Below are positions 16,087-24,988 of a stretch of 48,498 bases of DNA, one piece after another. The stretch lies in assembly GCA_017545185.1 (NCBI GenBank), contig JAFWQJ010000060.1, forward strand, positions 1-48,498. Reading direction: 5' to 3'. Position 1 is the stretch's first letter. Every line of letters begins with the position of its first letter. Position numbers and translations under genes: made by a program. Source of the DNA: Oscillospiraceae bacterium (GTDB taxonomy: Bacteria > Bacillota > Clostridia > Oscillospirales > Ruminococcaceae). The notes below the pieces were generated by a model. The model worked only from the letters and a program-made list of their open reading frames with translations. It was not told where the DNA came from and ran no database searches.

Positions 16087-16302
16087 ATGGCAATCATTAT
16101 CAGGCTTGACCGCATGATGGCTGACCGCAAAATGTCGCTCAATGAGCTGGCTGAACGCGTCGGCATGACGAATGTCAATCTCTCCAATCTCAAGACCGGC
16201 AAAATGAAGGGCATCAAATTTGATACCATGAACGCGATCTGCCGGGTGCTGGACTGCCAGCCCGCCGATCTGTTTGAATATACACCGGACGAAACGGAAT
16301 GA
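16087..16302 (+). CDS. Small Cro/CI-type (YozG-like) HTH regulator
   Basis: A 71-residue DNA-binding protein consisting of little more than one helix-turn-helix: MSLNELAERVGMTNVNLSNL followed by KTGKMKGIKFDTMNAICRVL and the ending CQPADLFEY. This pattern matches the short XRE-family proteins encoded beside DUF2975 membrane proteins. The ATG at 16087 is chosen from AAAGGGGG upstream. It may bind the inverted repeat near the promoter at 15519-15537. Confidence 0.85.
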   Translation: MAIIIRLDRMMADRKMSLNELAERVGMTNVNLSNLKTGKMKGIKFDTMNAICRVLDCQPADLFEYTPDETE

Positions 16303-16304
16303 AA

Positions 16305-16337
16305 AGCGAGGCACTGATAGAACGTCAGTGCCTCGCT
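16305..16337. terminator. Bidirectional terminator between convergent genes
   Basis: A perfect 13-bp stem (AGCGAGGCACTGA / TCAGTGCCTCGCT) with a 7-base loop. On the minus strand it is followed by TTTTC. It ends both the HTH gene and the MBL-fold gene. Confidence 0.8.
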
Positions 16338-16342
16338 GCATA

Positions 16343-17035
16343 TTATGCCCCGAACAGCGGCGCAAAGACTGCGCCCGTCCCTTTGATCTTTTCCGCAAGC
16401 GCATCCTCATCGTCCAGATGCATCAGATACACATGCACGCCTGCTGCTGTCAGCCGATTCAGCTCCGGCAGCAGCTTCTCAATATACAGATGCACACCGC
16501 TGTCAAAGCAGGCCGCCTCCGTATACAGATACGCACCCGCATGAAGATACGGCAGAAAGGGGCTGAGCGACGCCGTGTCGCCGGTATAGATCACATCCTG
16601 CCCGGCAATGTGCAGCCGGTAGCCGAAGCAGCGTCCGCTGAGTGCCGCGGCATGGTCAACCGGAACCGCCCCGCGGAACCAGTCCGCCGAAAACGCGTCC
16701 GCCGTCACCAGCGTATACGCATCCGGACTGCAGCCGTCCAGCCGCTCGATCAGATACCGCAGATCGTCCGCGACCTCGTCCGTCGGCGCGAGCACCGTCA
16801 CCGGAACATGAAACACATGCTTTGCAAAGTGGATCAGCATCGGGATGCCGCCGCAGTGGTCGCTGTGCGTATGCGTCACAAGCACCGTGATGCCGTCATA
16901 CGGCTTTTGAAACCGGCGCAGCTTATGAAATGCCGACATCGGGCAGTCCAGCAGAATGAGCTGACCATCCGCCTCAAAAAACGCGCAGTTCTGCTCGTCC
17001 GAAAACGCCGAGCCGCGCCCAAGAAACTGCAGCAT
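16343..17035 (-). CDS. MBL-fold metallo-hydrolase
   Basis: A 230-residue metallo-beta-lactamase-fold protein. The zinc-binding motif THTHSDHCGG lies at residues 54-63. VYLMHLDDED near the C-terminus and VIYTGDTASLSPF (about 160) give the remaining ligands seen in RNase Z-like and other hydrolases. The substrate cannot be told from sequence. The ATG at 17035 follows GGAGGG at a good distance; an earlier ATG at 17053 overlaps the maf stop (TAATG) but lacks a ribosome-binding site. It is the last gene of an antiporter-maf-MBL unit. Confidence 0.8.
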   Translation of the reverse strand: MLQFLGRGSAFSDEQNCAFFEADGQLILLDCPMSAFHKLRRFQKPYDGITVLVTHTHSDHCGGIPMLIHFAKHVFHVPVTVLAPTDEVADDLRYLIERLDGCSPDAYTLVTADAFSADWFRGAVPVDHAAALSGRCFGYRLHIAGQDVIYTGDTASLSPFLPYLHAGAYLYTEAACFDSGVHLYIEKLLPELNRLTAAGVHVYLMHLDDEDALAEKIKGTGAVFAPLFGA

Positions 17036-17052
17036 AGCCGTCCCTCCGTTCA

Positions 17053-17613
17053 TTACAGCAGGCCGAAATCCCGGAGCTGCCGCGCCAGCCTTGCGACCGG
17101 CAGTCCCATGACATTGTAATAATCGCCGTGTATGCCCGCGACCAGCAGCGCGCCCTGTCCCTGTATGCCGTAGGCACCCGCCTTGTCGTAGGGCTCCTCC
17201 GAGGCCGCGTATGCGTCGATCTCCGCATCGGTCAGCGGATAAAACTGCACAGAGGTCTCGTCGGAGAAGCTGGCCGAGTGTCCGTCCCAGAAGATGCCGA
17301 CGCCGGTGATGACCTTGTGCATCCGGCCGGAAAGCGCGTGCAGCATCCGTTTGCAGTCGGCTTCGTCCGCGGGCTTGCCGAGGATCTCGTCATCGAGAAT
17401 GACGGTCGTATCCGCGCCGATGACGACCGCGTCCGGGTGCAGCTTCGCGACTGCCGCCGCCTTCCGCACAGCAAGCATCTCCGCGGCGGCATCGGCCGGG
17501 ATGCCGTCCGGCAGCGTTTCGTCGCATTCCGAGACAATGACCGCAAACGGGACATTCAGTTTTCCGAGCAGCTCCCGTCTGCGCGGGCTGCCGCTTGCAA
17601 GGATCAGTTTCAT
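17053..17613 (-). CDS. maf: Maf nucleoside triphosphate pyrophosphatase
   Basis: Maf proteins hydrolyse non-canonical or modified nucleoside triphosphates (dTTP/UTP or modified pyrimidines) and have been linked to septum arrest. The 186-residue product begins LILASGSPRRRELL, the family signature. It continues with SECDETLP, IGADTTVILDDEILGKP (catalytic Asp) and EPYDKAGAYGIQGQGALLV near the C-terminus. The residues that would separate the YhdE and YceF subfamilies were not examined. It lies 16 bases after the antiporter gene. Confidence 0.93.
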   Translation of the reverse strand: MKLILASGSPRRRELLGKLNVPFAVIVSECDETLPDGIPADAAAEMLAVRKAAAVAKLHPDAVVIGADTTVILDDEILGKPADEADCKRMLHALSGRMHKVITGVGIFWDGHSASFSDETSVQFYPLTDAEIDAYAASEEPYDKAGAYGIQGQGALLVAGIHGDYYNVMGLPVARLARQLRDFGLL

Positions 17614-17629
17614 CCGTCAAGCCTCCTGT

Positions 17630-18955
17630 TCATTCATCCGCGTCATCTTCATCTTCTTCGTCCTTGATGTTGTGATGCACGTTTTCGATCGCCTCAGATG
17701 CGATCGTGACCTTATGCGGAACCGTCGCCGCGACCTCCGCAGTCTGGTGATTGCGGAACACGAGCTTTAAGAAGATCGGGCAGAGGATCGAGCTGGTGAT
17801 GATAAGGAAGATCGTAGCGACCAGCGGGTCAATGCCGCCGTTTTTCGCGATCAGCACAGAGCCGGTCGCATAGACCGCGAGCGCGACCTCACCGCGGGCG
17901 ATCATGCCGAAGCCTGCCGCCAGCGAATCCCGCTTTTTATAGCCGAAGCAGTGCGCGACCGCGCCGCATCCGGCGATCTTGCCGATGATGCCCGCCGCGA
18001 CAAATGCCAGCACAAACAGCATACTTGACCAGTGGAAGCCGCTGAAATCCGCGCTGATGCCGATATATGCGAAGAACATCGGCGTAAAGAACATGTAGCC
18101 GGAGACGATGACCTTGCGGTCCACAAAGGCGCTGTCGCCGAGACCGGAGAGCATCAGGCCGGCCATATACGCGCCGGTGATCGCCGCGATGCCGAAGAAT
18201 TCCTCTGCGGCATAGGCAAAGAAGAAGCAGGCCGCGAATGCGAAAATGCTCGTTCTGCGGCGGTGCGGGTAGATCTTGACCATAAGCCGGAACGCACGGC
18301 GCATCAGATAACCGGCGACGCCCGTGAACTGGAAGAAGCCAACGACACGCAGCAGCGTCATGCTGATGCTGCCCTCGCCGCCAATACCGGTCACGATGCT
18401 GAGCACAACAATGCCGATAACGTCGTCGATGATCGCGGCACTCAGGACTGTCGTGCCGATCTTTGTTTTCAGCTTTCCGAGTTCGCGCAGCGTCTCAACG
18501 GTGATGCCGACGCTCGTCGCGGAGAGGATACATCCGACAAACAGCGCATTCATGAGCTTTTCGTGGTTGTGTATCTCCGAGAGCCCGCCCATGAACAGCA
18601 GCGCGGCCACGGTACCGAGTGCGATCGGCACGGCGACGCCCCCCAGCGCGATACATGTCGCCGCGACGCCGCTGCGCTTCATCTCACGGAAATCGGTTTC
18701 CAGTCCGCTGGAGAACAGGATAAACACCACGCCGATCTGCGAAAAGCTTTTCAGCACGTTCATTTCAGCGTCGGTCGGGTGGATCAGCCCGGGGAAGCCG
18801 GTGCCGGCGAACAGTGCCGGACCGATCAGCAGGCCGGCAAGGATCATGCCGACGACCTGCGGCAGACCGAGCTTTCTCGTCACCATGCCGACAAATTTGG
18901 TTGAGAACAAAATGATGCCGCAATCCAACAGAATGTGCATCACATTAAATTTCAT
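17630..18955 (-). CDS. CPA2-family cation:proton antiporter
   Basis: A 441-residue membrane protein with about 12 transmembrane helices. It exchanges Na+ or K+ for H+ across the cytoplasmic membrane. The family pattern is visible in LGLPQVVGMILAGLLIGPAL, FILFSSGLETDF, SATSVGITVETLRELG and the ion-binding AAIIDDVIGIVVLS (two adjacent Asp). It ends in a strongly acidic tail (DEEDEDDADE), which is unusual. No RCK/TrkA-N domain is attached. The ATG at 18955 is preferred to a GTG three codons upstream that overlaps the GGGAG ribosome-binding site. Confidence 0.9.
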   Translation of the reverse strand: MKFNVMHILLDCGIILFSTKFVGMVTRKLGLPQVVGMILAGLLIGPALFAGTGFPGLIHPTDAEMNVLKSFSQIGVVFILFSSGLETDFREMKRSGVAATCIALGGVAVPIALGTVAALLFMGGLSEIHNHEKLMNALFVGCILSATSVGITVETLRELGKLKTKIGTTVLSAAIIDDVIGIVVLSIVTGIGGEGSISMTLLRVVGFFQFTGVAGYLMRRAFRLMVKIYPHRRRTSIFAFAACFFFAYAAEEFFGIAAITGAYMAGLMLSGLGDSAFVDRKVIVSGYMFFTPMFFAYIGISADFSGFHWSSMLFVLAFVAAGIIGKIAGCGAVAHCFGYKKRDSLAAGFGMIARGEVALAVYATGSVLIAKNGGIDPLVATIFLIITSSILCPIFLKLVFRNHQTAEVAATVPHKVTIASEAIENVHHNIKDEEDEDDADE

Positions 18956-18980
18956 TTTTGACACTCCCTGTAAACACGTA

Positions 18981-19009
18981 GAAAGCAGGACATCGTCTGT
19001 CCTGCTTTC
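18981..19009 (-). terminator. Terminator downstream of glyA
   Basis: A 12-bp perfect stem (GAAAGCAGGACA / TGTCCTGCTTTC) with a 5-base loop. Read on the minus strand it follows the glyA stop codon. Confidence 0.75.
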
Positions 19010-19030
19010 GTCGGATATTCGGATTCAGAA

Positions 19031-20284
19031 TCACTCGTAGAGCGGGTACTTTGCGCACAGTGCGCTGACGCCCTCGCGGATCTCGTCCGCCTTGGTCTCG
19101 AACTGCGTTGCGGTCAGATACATGAACTCCGCAATTTTCTCCATATCCTCGGTGACAAGGCCGCGGGTCGTGACAGCCGGGGTACCGACGCGGATGCCGC
19201 TGGTGACCATCGGCTTCTCCGGATCGTTCGGGATCGCGTTCTTGTTGACGGTGATATAGACCTCATCGAGACGGTGCTCCATCTCCTTGCCGGTGATGTG
19301 GACCGGGCGGAGATCGACGAGCATCAGGTGGTTATCGGTGCCGCCGGACACGAGGTCGAAGCCGCGGTCGAGCAGTCCCTTTGCCAGTGCCTGCGCGTTA
19401 TCGACGATCTGCTTTGCATAAGCCTTGAACTCGGGCTTCAGTGCCTCGCCGAAGCAGACAGCCTTGCCTGCGATCACATGCATGAGCGGGCCACCCTGGA
19501 TGCCAGGGAAGATCGCCTTGTTGATCTTCTTGATGAGCTCCTCCTCATTGGTGAGGATCAGGCCGCCGCGCGGACCGCGGAGGGTCTTGTGGGTCGTGGT
19601 GGTGACGACATCGGCATAGCCGACCGGAGACTGATGCAGACCTGCTGCGACCAGGCCGGCAATATGTGCCATATCGACCATGAGCAGCGCGCCGTTACTG
19701 TGTGCGATCTCTGCGAGGCGTGCGAAGTCGATCGCACGCGGATATGCGGAAGCACCTGCAACGATCAGCTTCGGCTGATGCTCCTTGGTGAGCTTCTCAA
19801 CGACATCGTAATCCAGTCTGCCGTCATCGCCGACGCCGTAGGACAGGAAGTTGAAGTACTTACCGGAAAGATTGACCGGAGAACCGTGGGTTAGGTGGCC
19901 GCCGTGTGCAAGGCTCATGCCGAGAACGGTGTCGCCCGGCTGGAGCAGTGCGAAGTAAACAGCGGTGTTTGCCTGTGCGCCGGAATGCGCCTGCACGTTT
20001 GCATAATTTGCACCGAACAGCTTTTTCGCGCGCTCGATCGCGATCTCCTCGACGATATCGACCGCCTCACATCCGCCGTAGTAGCGCTTGCCCGGATAGC
20101 CCTCTGCATACTTGTTGGTGAGCACGGAGCCCATTGCCGCCATGACAGCAGGCGAAACAATATTCTCGCTGGCGATCAGCTCCAGATTTCTTCTCTGGCG
20201 TGCCAGCTCCTTTGCCATTGCGTCGCCGACATCGGGGTCACACTGCGAAACATAGCCGATCGTATCAATCAGGTCCTTGAACAT
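19031..20284 (-). CDS. glyA: Serine hydroxymethyltransferase
   Basis: Converts serine and tetrahydrofolate to glycine and 5,10-methylene-THF, the main source of one-carbon units. At 417 residues it is the standard length. Family motifs: [45 protein letters not shown], and [15 protein letters not shown] with the PLP-binding Lys233. The ATG at 20284 is chosen by homology; an upstream extension of the frame covers the promoter. It sits alone between its promoter and a terminator. Confidence 0.97.
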   Translation of the reverse strand: MFKDLIDTIGYVSQCDPDVGDAMAKELARQRRNLELIASENIVSPAVMAAMGSVLTNKYAEGYPGKRYYGGCEAVDIVEEIAIERAKKLFGANYANVQAHSGAQANTAVYFALLQPGDTVLGMSLAHGGHLTHGSPVNLSGKYFNFLSYGVGDDGRLDYDVVEKLTKEHQPKLIVAGASAYPRAIDFARLAEIAHSNGALLMVDMAHIAGLVAAGLHQSPVGYADVVTTTTHKTLRGPRGGLILTNEEELIKKINKAIFPGIQGGPLMHVIAGKAVCFGEALKPEFKAYAKQIVDNAQALAKGLLDRGFDLVSGGTDNHLMLVDLRPVHITGKEMEHRLDEVYITVNKNAIPNDPEKPMVTSGIRVGTPAVTTRGLVTEDMEKIAEFMYLTATQFETKADEIREGVSALCAKYPLYE

Positions 20285-20339
20285 AATAATATCTTTCCTT
20301 TCCGGTATATTATCCCGCTTTTCACGGGCGCATACATAC

Positions 20340-20368
20340 ATTATACCACATTTTCCCGCAAGATGCAA
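20340..20368 (-). promoter_or_regulatory. Promoter of glyA
   Basis: On the minus strand TTGCAT (20363-20368) and TATAAT (20340-20345) with a 17-bp spacer. Confidence 0.8.
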
Positions 20369-20399
20369 GAGCATTTCAAAGTTTTTTCAGGCAGAAGAA

Positions 20400-20428
20400 A
20401 TCCGCACCGCCCTTTCGGGCAGTGCGGA
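20400..20428 (-). terminator. Terminator downstream of the cohesin-dockerin gene
   Basis: Stem TCCGCAC(C)GCCC / GGGC(A)GTGCGGA closed by TTTC; on the minus strand TTTCTTC follows. Confidence 0.65.
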
Positions 20429-20462
20429 CAGTTGCATTCTTCAAAGTGCAGACATTGAAAGA

Positions 20463-21296
20463 TTATGCCTTCTCGAGATCCTCAGCAGTAATCAGACGAG
20501 CGATGAACTTCAGAACCTTGGAAGCATCATCAGCGTTGACAGCACTGTCGTGGGTGACATCAGCGTTTGCCTTACCGGCGTCGGTCAGAACAGCGTTCTT
20601 ATCGGAAACAGCAAAACGGCAGATCAGAACCGCGTCAGAGACGTCAACCTTGCCATCGCAGGTAGCATCGCCCCACTTGGTAGCGGACGGTGTGGTCACG
20701 ACCGGAGGCGGAGTGGTCTCCGGAGTCGGATTGCCAATCTTGACTTCACCGTTGGTGAAAGCAGCAGAGTAATCCTTCGTTGTGTCGCCGACAGCGGAGA
20801 ACACAACATCAGCCTTTGCAGACGAGCCCGGATATGCAGCACGGTCAACAGCGCCGCCCTTCAGATCTGCGGTACCTGCAGTGGTCTTTGCATTACCGGA
20901 AATGGTCAGGAACTTGCCGCTGTTCTTCACCCAGTACTGGGAATCGGTCAGACCGGTTGCCCAGACAACAACGATCTGCTTGCCAGTGTCATACCAGCTG
21001 AACAGTGTGTCGCCCAGATCGCCTTCCTGAGAATCAGCACCGGTCTTGCCGGCAGAACCCAGCTCGACCTTCTTGATCTCGATGAGGCTGCTGTCGTAGC
21101 TGATTGCGAAGTCGATAGAGCTCAGACCGGAGCTCGGGACAGAACCCAGCTCAACATCAACGCTGAATGCTTCGCCCGGCGTAACTTCCGCCTTACCGAT
21201 GGTCACCTGAACATCATCAGCCGCGAAAGCAGACAGACCCATGCTCATAGCAGCCATGGTCATAGCCATCAGGCCAGAAACAATCTTCTTTTTCAT
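20463..21296 (-). CDS. Secreted cohesin-dockerin adaptor protein (ScaC-like)
   Basis: The 277-residue product has a signal peptide (about 1-25, ending SAFAA). Residues 26-175 look like a cohesin: VQVTIGKAEVTPGEAFSVDV, then SIDFAISYDSSLIEIKKVEL, and a beta-sandwich with the typical Gly/Ser-rich loops. A Pro/Thr linker (ETTPPPVVTTPSATK) follows. A dockerin then covers about 210-275, with F-hand repeats GDATCDGKVDVSDAVLICRF and NADVTHDSAVNADDASKVL. One cohesin plus one dockerin is the layout of ScaC-type adaptor scaffoldins in Ruminococcus, which let one dockerin class be exchanged for another. The ATG at 21296 is chosen because GGAGG is 9 bases upstream; another ATG lies two codons earlier. Confidence 0.8.
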   Translation of the reverse strand: MKKKIVSGLMAMTMAAMSMGLSAFAADDVQVTIGKAEVTPGEAFSVDVELGSVPSSGLSSIDFAISYDSSLIEIKKVELGSAGKTGADSQEGDLGDTLFSWYDTGKQIVVVWATGLTDSQYWVKNSGKFLTISGNAKTTAGTADLKGGAVDRAAYPGSSAKADVVFSAVGDTTKDYSAAFTNGEVKIGNPTPETTPPPVVTTPSATKWGDATCDGKVDVSDAVLICRFAVSDKNAVLTDAGKANADVTHDSAVNADDASKVLKFIARLITAEDLEKA

Positions 21297-21403
21297 GTTC
21301 ATACTCCTCCAAAATTTATATATGGTGTTCTGCAGCCGGCTGGTGCCGACTGCCGTGAGGCGGATGTCCCCTTCTTCATCCACGTTCACATGATACCATT
21401 TAT

Positions 21404-21432
21404 ATCTTAACTGAAACTGAAAGAAAAAGCAA
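21404..21432 (-). promoter_or_regulatory. Promoter of the cohesin-dockerin gene
   Basis: On the minus strand TTGCTT (21427-21432) and TAAGAT (21404-21409) with a 17-bp spacer. Confidence 0.6.
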
Positions 21433-21584
21433 TGACTTTTTGTATCTTCTTTATGACGTTTCGCACATTCCTTCTGTAAAAATAAGACTATGTTGCTGAT
21501 TTAGCGTGTTTTCAGGTATATTATTGCGATTCCGGATGTCATTTTGCAGAAAAACTCTGTGCGCAGACGGATAAAAAACAGTAC

Positions 21585-21615
21585 ACCTGCCGAATTTTTT
21601 ATCATCCGGCAGGTG
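21585..21615 (-). terminator. Terminator of the rpsB-tsf operon
   Basis: A 9-bp stem (CACCTGCCG / CGGCAGGTG). On the minus strand it is followed by TACTGTTTTTT. Confidence 0.8.
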
Positions 21616-21626
21616 TTGGAACTTAC

Positions 21627-22550
21627 TTATTTCAGCATGCTTGCGATTTCGCCTGCGAAATCGTCCACACGCTTCTCGATGCCCTCGCCGCAGATGAAGC
21701 GGACGAAGCTCTTGATCGTGATCGGAGCACCGGCCTTCTTGCCGCAGGAAGCGACATACTGCTCGATGGACTCACCCTCGCCCTTGACGAACTCCTGTGC
21801 GAGCAGGCAGTTGTCCTTGTAGTACACGCCAAGCTTGCCCTCTGCGATCTTCGCGAGCACCTGCTCCGGCTTGTTTGCCATCTTGGGATCGTCAGCCATC
21901 TGTGCCATGACGATCTGCTTCTCCTGCTCGATGACCTCTGCCGGAACCTCCTCCTTGGTGAGGTAGGTCGCCTTCATCGCGTCAGCCTGCAGCGCGACGT
22001 CGTTCAGGCACTCCAGAACATCAGCGGTTGCGCCTGCATCGCAGGAAGCAGCGACGAGCACGCCTTCCTTCTTATTGAAGTGGACATACTCCTTGACGAT
22101 GCCCTCGAGGCGGGCAAAGCGGCGGATCTGGAGGTTCTCGCGGAACTTCAGGAAGATCTCCTGCAGTGCTTCCTCAACGGTCATGTCCTTGCCTGCAAAC
22201 TTTGCAGCCTTCAGAGCGTCAAGGTCAGCCGGGTTGACATCGAGGACGGTCTGAGCCAGACCCTCGCAGAAGCCGACGAACTCCTCGTTCTGTGCGACGA
22301 AGTCGGTCTCGGAGTTGACCTCGACGATCGCGCCTGCGGTATTGTCCGCATTGGTGATCGCGATGACAGCGCCTTCCGCAGCGATGCGGTCAGCCTTCTT
22401 TGCCTGGTTGGCAAGACCCTTCTCACGGAGGATGACGATCGCCTTTTCGACATCGCCGTCTGCCTCGGTCAGAGCCTTCTTGCAGTCCATGAGGCCGACG
22501 CCGGTAGACTTGCGGAGATCATTGACGTCTTTTGCAGTAAAATTAGCCAT
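21627..22550 (-). CDS. tsf: Translation elongation factor Ts
   Basis: EF-Ts is the guanine nucleotide exchange factor that reloads EF-Tu. The 307-residue product opens with the UBA-like domain (VNDLRKSTGVGLMDCKKALT). It carries the EF-Tu-contacting NSETDFVAQNEEF at about residue 80 and two core subdomains. It is 20 bases downstream of rpsB, in the usual rpsB-tsf operon, and ends at a terminator. Confidence 0.97.
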   Translation of the reverse strand: MANFTAKDVNDLRKSTGVGLMDCKKALTEADGDVEKAIVILREKGLANQAKKADRIAAEGAVIAITNADNTAGAIVEVNSETDFVAQNEEFVGFCEGLAQTVLDVNPADLDALKAAKFAGKDMTVEEALQEIFLKFRENLQIRRFARLEGIVKEYVHFNKKEGVLVAASCDAGATADVLECLNDVALQADAMKATYLTKEEVPAEVIEQEKQIVMAQMADDPKMANKPEQVLAKIAEGKLGVYYKDNCLLAQEFVKGEGESIEQYVASCGKKAGAPITIKSFVRFICGEGIEKRVDDFAGEIASMLK

Positions 22551-22570
22551 TTTCTGTATCCTCCCGTGAA

Positions 22571-23311
22571 TTATTCAGCAGCAGCTTCTTCTTCGGCAGC
22601 AGCAGCTTCCTCGGCAGCCTGTGCGTCTGCACCCTGTCTGCCTTCGATGACTGCGTTTGCAATGGTACCTGCGATCAGCTTGACCGCACGGATCGCGTCG
22701 TCGTTGCCCGGGATGACATAGTCAACATCGTCCGGATCGCAGTTGGTATCGACGATCGCAACAATCGGGATGCAGAGCTTCTTTGCTTCTGCAACAGCGA
22801 TCTTCTCCTTGCGCGGATCGACGATGAAGAGTGCGCCCGGCAGCTCCTTCATGCCCTTGATGCCGCCGAGGAACTTTTCGAGCTTCTCGATCTCGAGGGA
22901 GAGCTTTGCAACTTCCTTCTTCGGGAGCAGTGCGAACGTGCCGTCAGCTTCCATTGCATGGAGCTGCTCGAGACGCTTGATGCGCTGCTGGATGGTCTTG
23001 TAGTTGGTCATCATACCGCCGAGCCAGCGGGCATTGACGAAGTAGGAACCGGAACGCTGTGCCTCATCGCGGATGGAGTCAGCAGCCTGTTTCTTGGTTC
23101 CGACGAACAGAACGGACTTGCCCTCTGCGGAAAGCTCACGAACGAAGTTGTAAGCCTCCTCCAGCTTGCGGACCGTCTTCTGCAGGTCAATGATGTAGAT
23201 GCCGTTGCGCTCCGTGAAGATGTACGGAGCCATTTTCGGGTTCCAGCGTCTGGTCTGATGACCGAAGTGCACGCCGGCTTCGAGAAGTTGTTTCATAGAT
23301 ACAACGCCCAT
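22571..23311 (-). CDS. rpsB: 30S ribosomal protein S2
   Basis: S2 joins the small ribosomal subunit late in assembly and is needed for S1 docking. The 246-residue product has the family segments [33 protein letters not shown] and [19 protein letters not shown]. It ends in an Ala/Glu-rich tail typical of this group. The start follows AGGAGG; the frame is open upstream over the leader but is not coding there. It is first in the rpsB-tsf operon. Confidence 0.97.
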   Translation of the reverse strand: MGVVSMKQLLEAGVHFGHQTRRWNPKMAPYIFTERNGIYIIDLQKTVRKLEEAYNFVRELSAEGKSVLFVGTKKQAADSIRDEAQRSGSYFVNARWLGGMMTNYKTIQQRIKRLEQLHAMEADGTFALLPKKEVAKLSLEIEKLEKFLGGIKGMKELPGALFIVDPRKEKIAVAEAKKLCIPIVAIVDTNCDPDDVDYVIPGNDDAIRAVKLIAGTIANAVIEGRQGADAQAAEEAAAAEEEAAAE

Positions 23312-23443
23312 TTTGGATATCCTCCTGTGAATAAAAAAATTTGGTTTGTGACCTCCGGACTGCACAAGGCGTCGCCGCGACCGGTGCGGGGATCCCGCTG
23401 CCGAAACCGTGCGGCTGTGCAAATCCGTGCGAAGTGCCTTACT
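23312..23443 (-). promoter_or_regulatory. Leader of the rpsB-tsf operon
   Basis: About 130 bases between the promoter and rpsB, rich in GC with complementary segments (GTGCGGGGATCCCGC, and GCACAG against TTGTGC). Such leaders often bind their own ribosomal protein, but I could not match a known S2 motif. Confidence 0.3.
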
Positions 23444-23472
23444 ATTATAGCACATTTTCCCCTTTTTGACAA
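23444..23472 (-). promoter_or_regulatory. Promoter of rpsB-tsf
   Basis: On the minus strand TTGTCA (23467-23472) and TATAAT (23444-23449) with a 17-bp spacer. Confidence 0.8.
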
Positions 23473-23473
23473 G

Positions 23474-23513
23474 AAATCCGCCGGCGATTCCCAAAAGAAT
23501 TTCCAGCGGATTT
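23474..23513 (-). terminator. Terminator downstream of the ABC-2 exporter operon
   Basis: Stem AAATCCGC / GCGGATTT around a 24-base loop. It abuts the -35 box of rpsB and has T-runs on both sides. Confidence 0.55.
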
Positions 23514-23545
23514 TTTATCGTTTTTTGTATAAATTCACAACAGTC

Positions 23546-24988
23546 TCACGAACCGGCCTTTTCGTCCTTTTTTCCGCGCAGCATCGAGATGAGCTGACGG
23601 AGCTTCGGCGGATTGCCGCGGTAGAGCACCAGCAGCTTATAGACTGCGGCAGCCAGCCAGATCATCAGCAGCACCGCCGCCGCCATTGACAGCAGTGCAA
23701 GGCAGATCTCAGGTGCCGAGAGCTTGCCGAAGATCAGGTCTGCGGGGAGCACCAGCAGCGCCGTGAACGGGAAGAAGCGCAGCCATTTCGCCTCGGAGAT
23801 CAGACCGAGCTCGCCGCTGACCTCATTGACCTCAAAGCGCAGGCACAGCAGCATACTCATGAGAAGCATCATCGTGAAGATGGCGAGCGTCTTGTTCAGA
23901 TCCTCCTGCTTGGAAGCCATGGCACCGGAGAGCGTCGCGACCGAGAGATACAGCAGGAAGCCGAGCGCCACGACGATCAGCGTAATGAAAATGCCGGAGA
24001 CCGAGATCGGCGGGAAGCTGCCGCCCATGCTCTCCATGAGCTGCGTGATCTTTTCCGCAGAGCCTGCATCGGCAAAGGCTGCACTGTCCGCAAGGCCTGC
24101 CATATCGGAGAACGAGAACACCGCAGCGATCAGCGCACCGATGATGCCGCCCGCCGCCGCGAGCATCCAGATCAGCGTCTGGATCACGGCGGAGCAGGCC
24201 GTCGCGAGCAGCTTGCCCGTCATCAGTGCGACCGGGTGTACGGCCGTCAGGATCGTCTCCATGAGCTTCGAGGTCTTTTCCAGCATAACGCTGTTCGCCA
24301 TGCTCTGGCCGTACAGAATGACCATCATATAGACCGTCATGACGACCATGAACGGCACAATGAGCATGATGATCTGCGTCAGGATATCGTTCTTTTCGTC
24401 CTCTTTTTCGTCTGCATCCGCAGAGATGCCCGCCGTTTCCGTGACGACATGCATCGAGAGCAGCTCCGTTTCCTCCGGCGTCAGGTCAGCCTTCTGCATC
24501 AGCAGCGCGGAAAAATTCTCCGCCGCGAACGAGCCGAAGCTGCTCGCCTTGCTGCGGGAGACCTCCGTCCCCTCCGGCAGATAGACCGTCAGCTTGTAGA
24601 TGTCCTCCGGCTTTGTCACGCGCAGGACGACCGCATGGCTGTCCTTTTCGGCAGCCGCAGAGGCCTCCTCCATGCTCCCGCAGGCAATATAGTTCACATC
24701 GGGATATTTCCCGGCTTCTTTCAGGGCACTGTAATCCGCAGTCCCCGCCGTTTCATCGGCCACATAGACCGTCCTGACGGCAGTCTCATTCTTTTTTCCC
24801 TCGTCCCTGCCGGCGGCCTTTCCGACGATGAGCACGGTCAGCGGGATGCCGATGAGCAGCAGCGCCGCCATCAGCAGCGTCGAGATTAGCCAGCCCTTGG
24901 CGGTCAGCATCTGCTTTAAGCTGTAGGAAAAGACCTTGCCGGTGCCGGCAAACGGATTCGCGTGCATTGTGTTGTTATTCTTTTCCAT
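23546..24988 (-). CDS. ABC-2-type transporter permease (NatB-like) 1
   Basis: A 480-residue membrane protein. A first transmembrane helix (about 33-55) is followed by a large external domain (about 60-205) and then five or six helices, the typical layout of NatB/YhaP-like ABC-2 permeases that export Na+, peptides or antibiotics. SMANSVMLEKTSKLMETILTAV is the family's conserved cytoplasmic motif (VxxEKEsklmE-like). It overlaps permease 2 by 14 bases, so the two are co-translated and probably form a heterodimer with the ATPase at 26377-27315. The substrate is unknown. Confidence 0.8.
   Translation of the reverse strand: MEKNNNTMHANPFAGTGKVFSYSLKQMLTAKGWLISTLLMAALLLIGIPLTVLIVGKAAGRDEGKKNETAVRTVYVADETAGTADYSALKEAGKYPDVNYIACGSMEEASAAAEKDSHAVVLRVTKPEDIYKLTVYLPEGTEVSRSKASSFGSFAAENFSALLMQKADLTPEETELLSMHVVTETAGISADADEKEDEKNDILTQIIMLIVPFMVVMTVYMMVILYGQSMANSVMLEKTSKLMETILTAVHPVALMTGKLLATACSAVIQTLIWMLAAAGGIIGALIAAVFSFSDMAGLADSAAFADAGSAEKITQLMESMGGSFPPISVSGIFITLIVVALGFLLYLSVATLSGAMASKQEDLNKTLAIFTMMLLMSMLLCLRFEVNEVSGELGLISEAKWLRFFPFTALLVLPADLIFGKLSAPEICLALLSMAAAVLLMIWLAAAVYKLLVLYRGNPPKLRQLISMLRGKKDEKAGS

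Larger units (their letters stand above)
21297..21626 (-). other. Intergenic region with cohesin-gene leader and promoter
   Basis: No gene here. It holds a leader of about 100 bases, the promoter at 21404-21432 and, at the right end, the tsf terminator. The remainder is AT-rich without visible structure. Confidence 0.6.
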
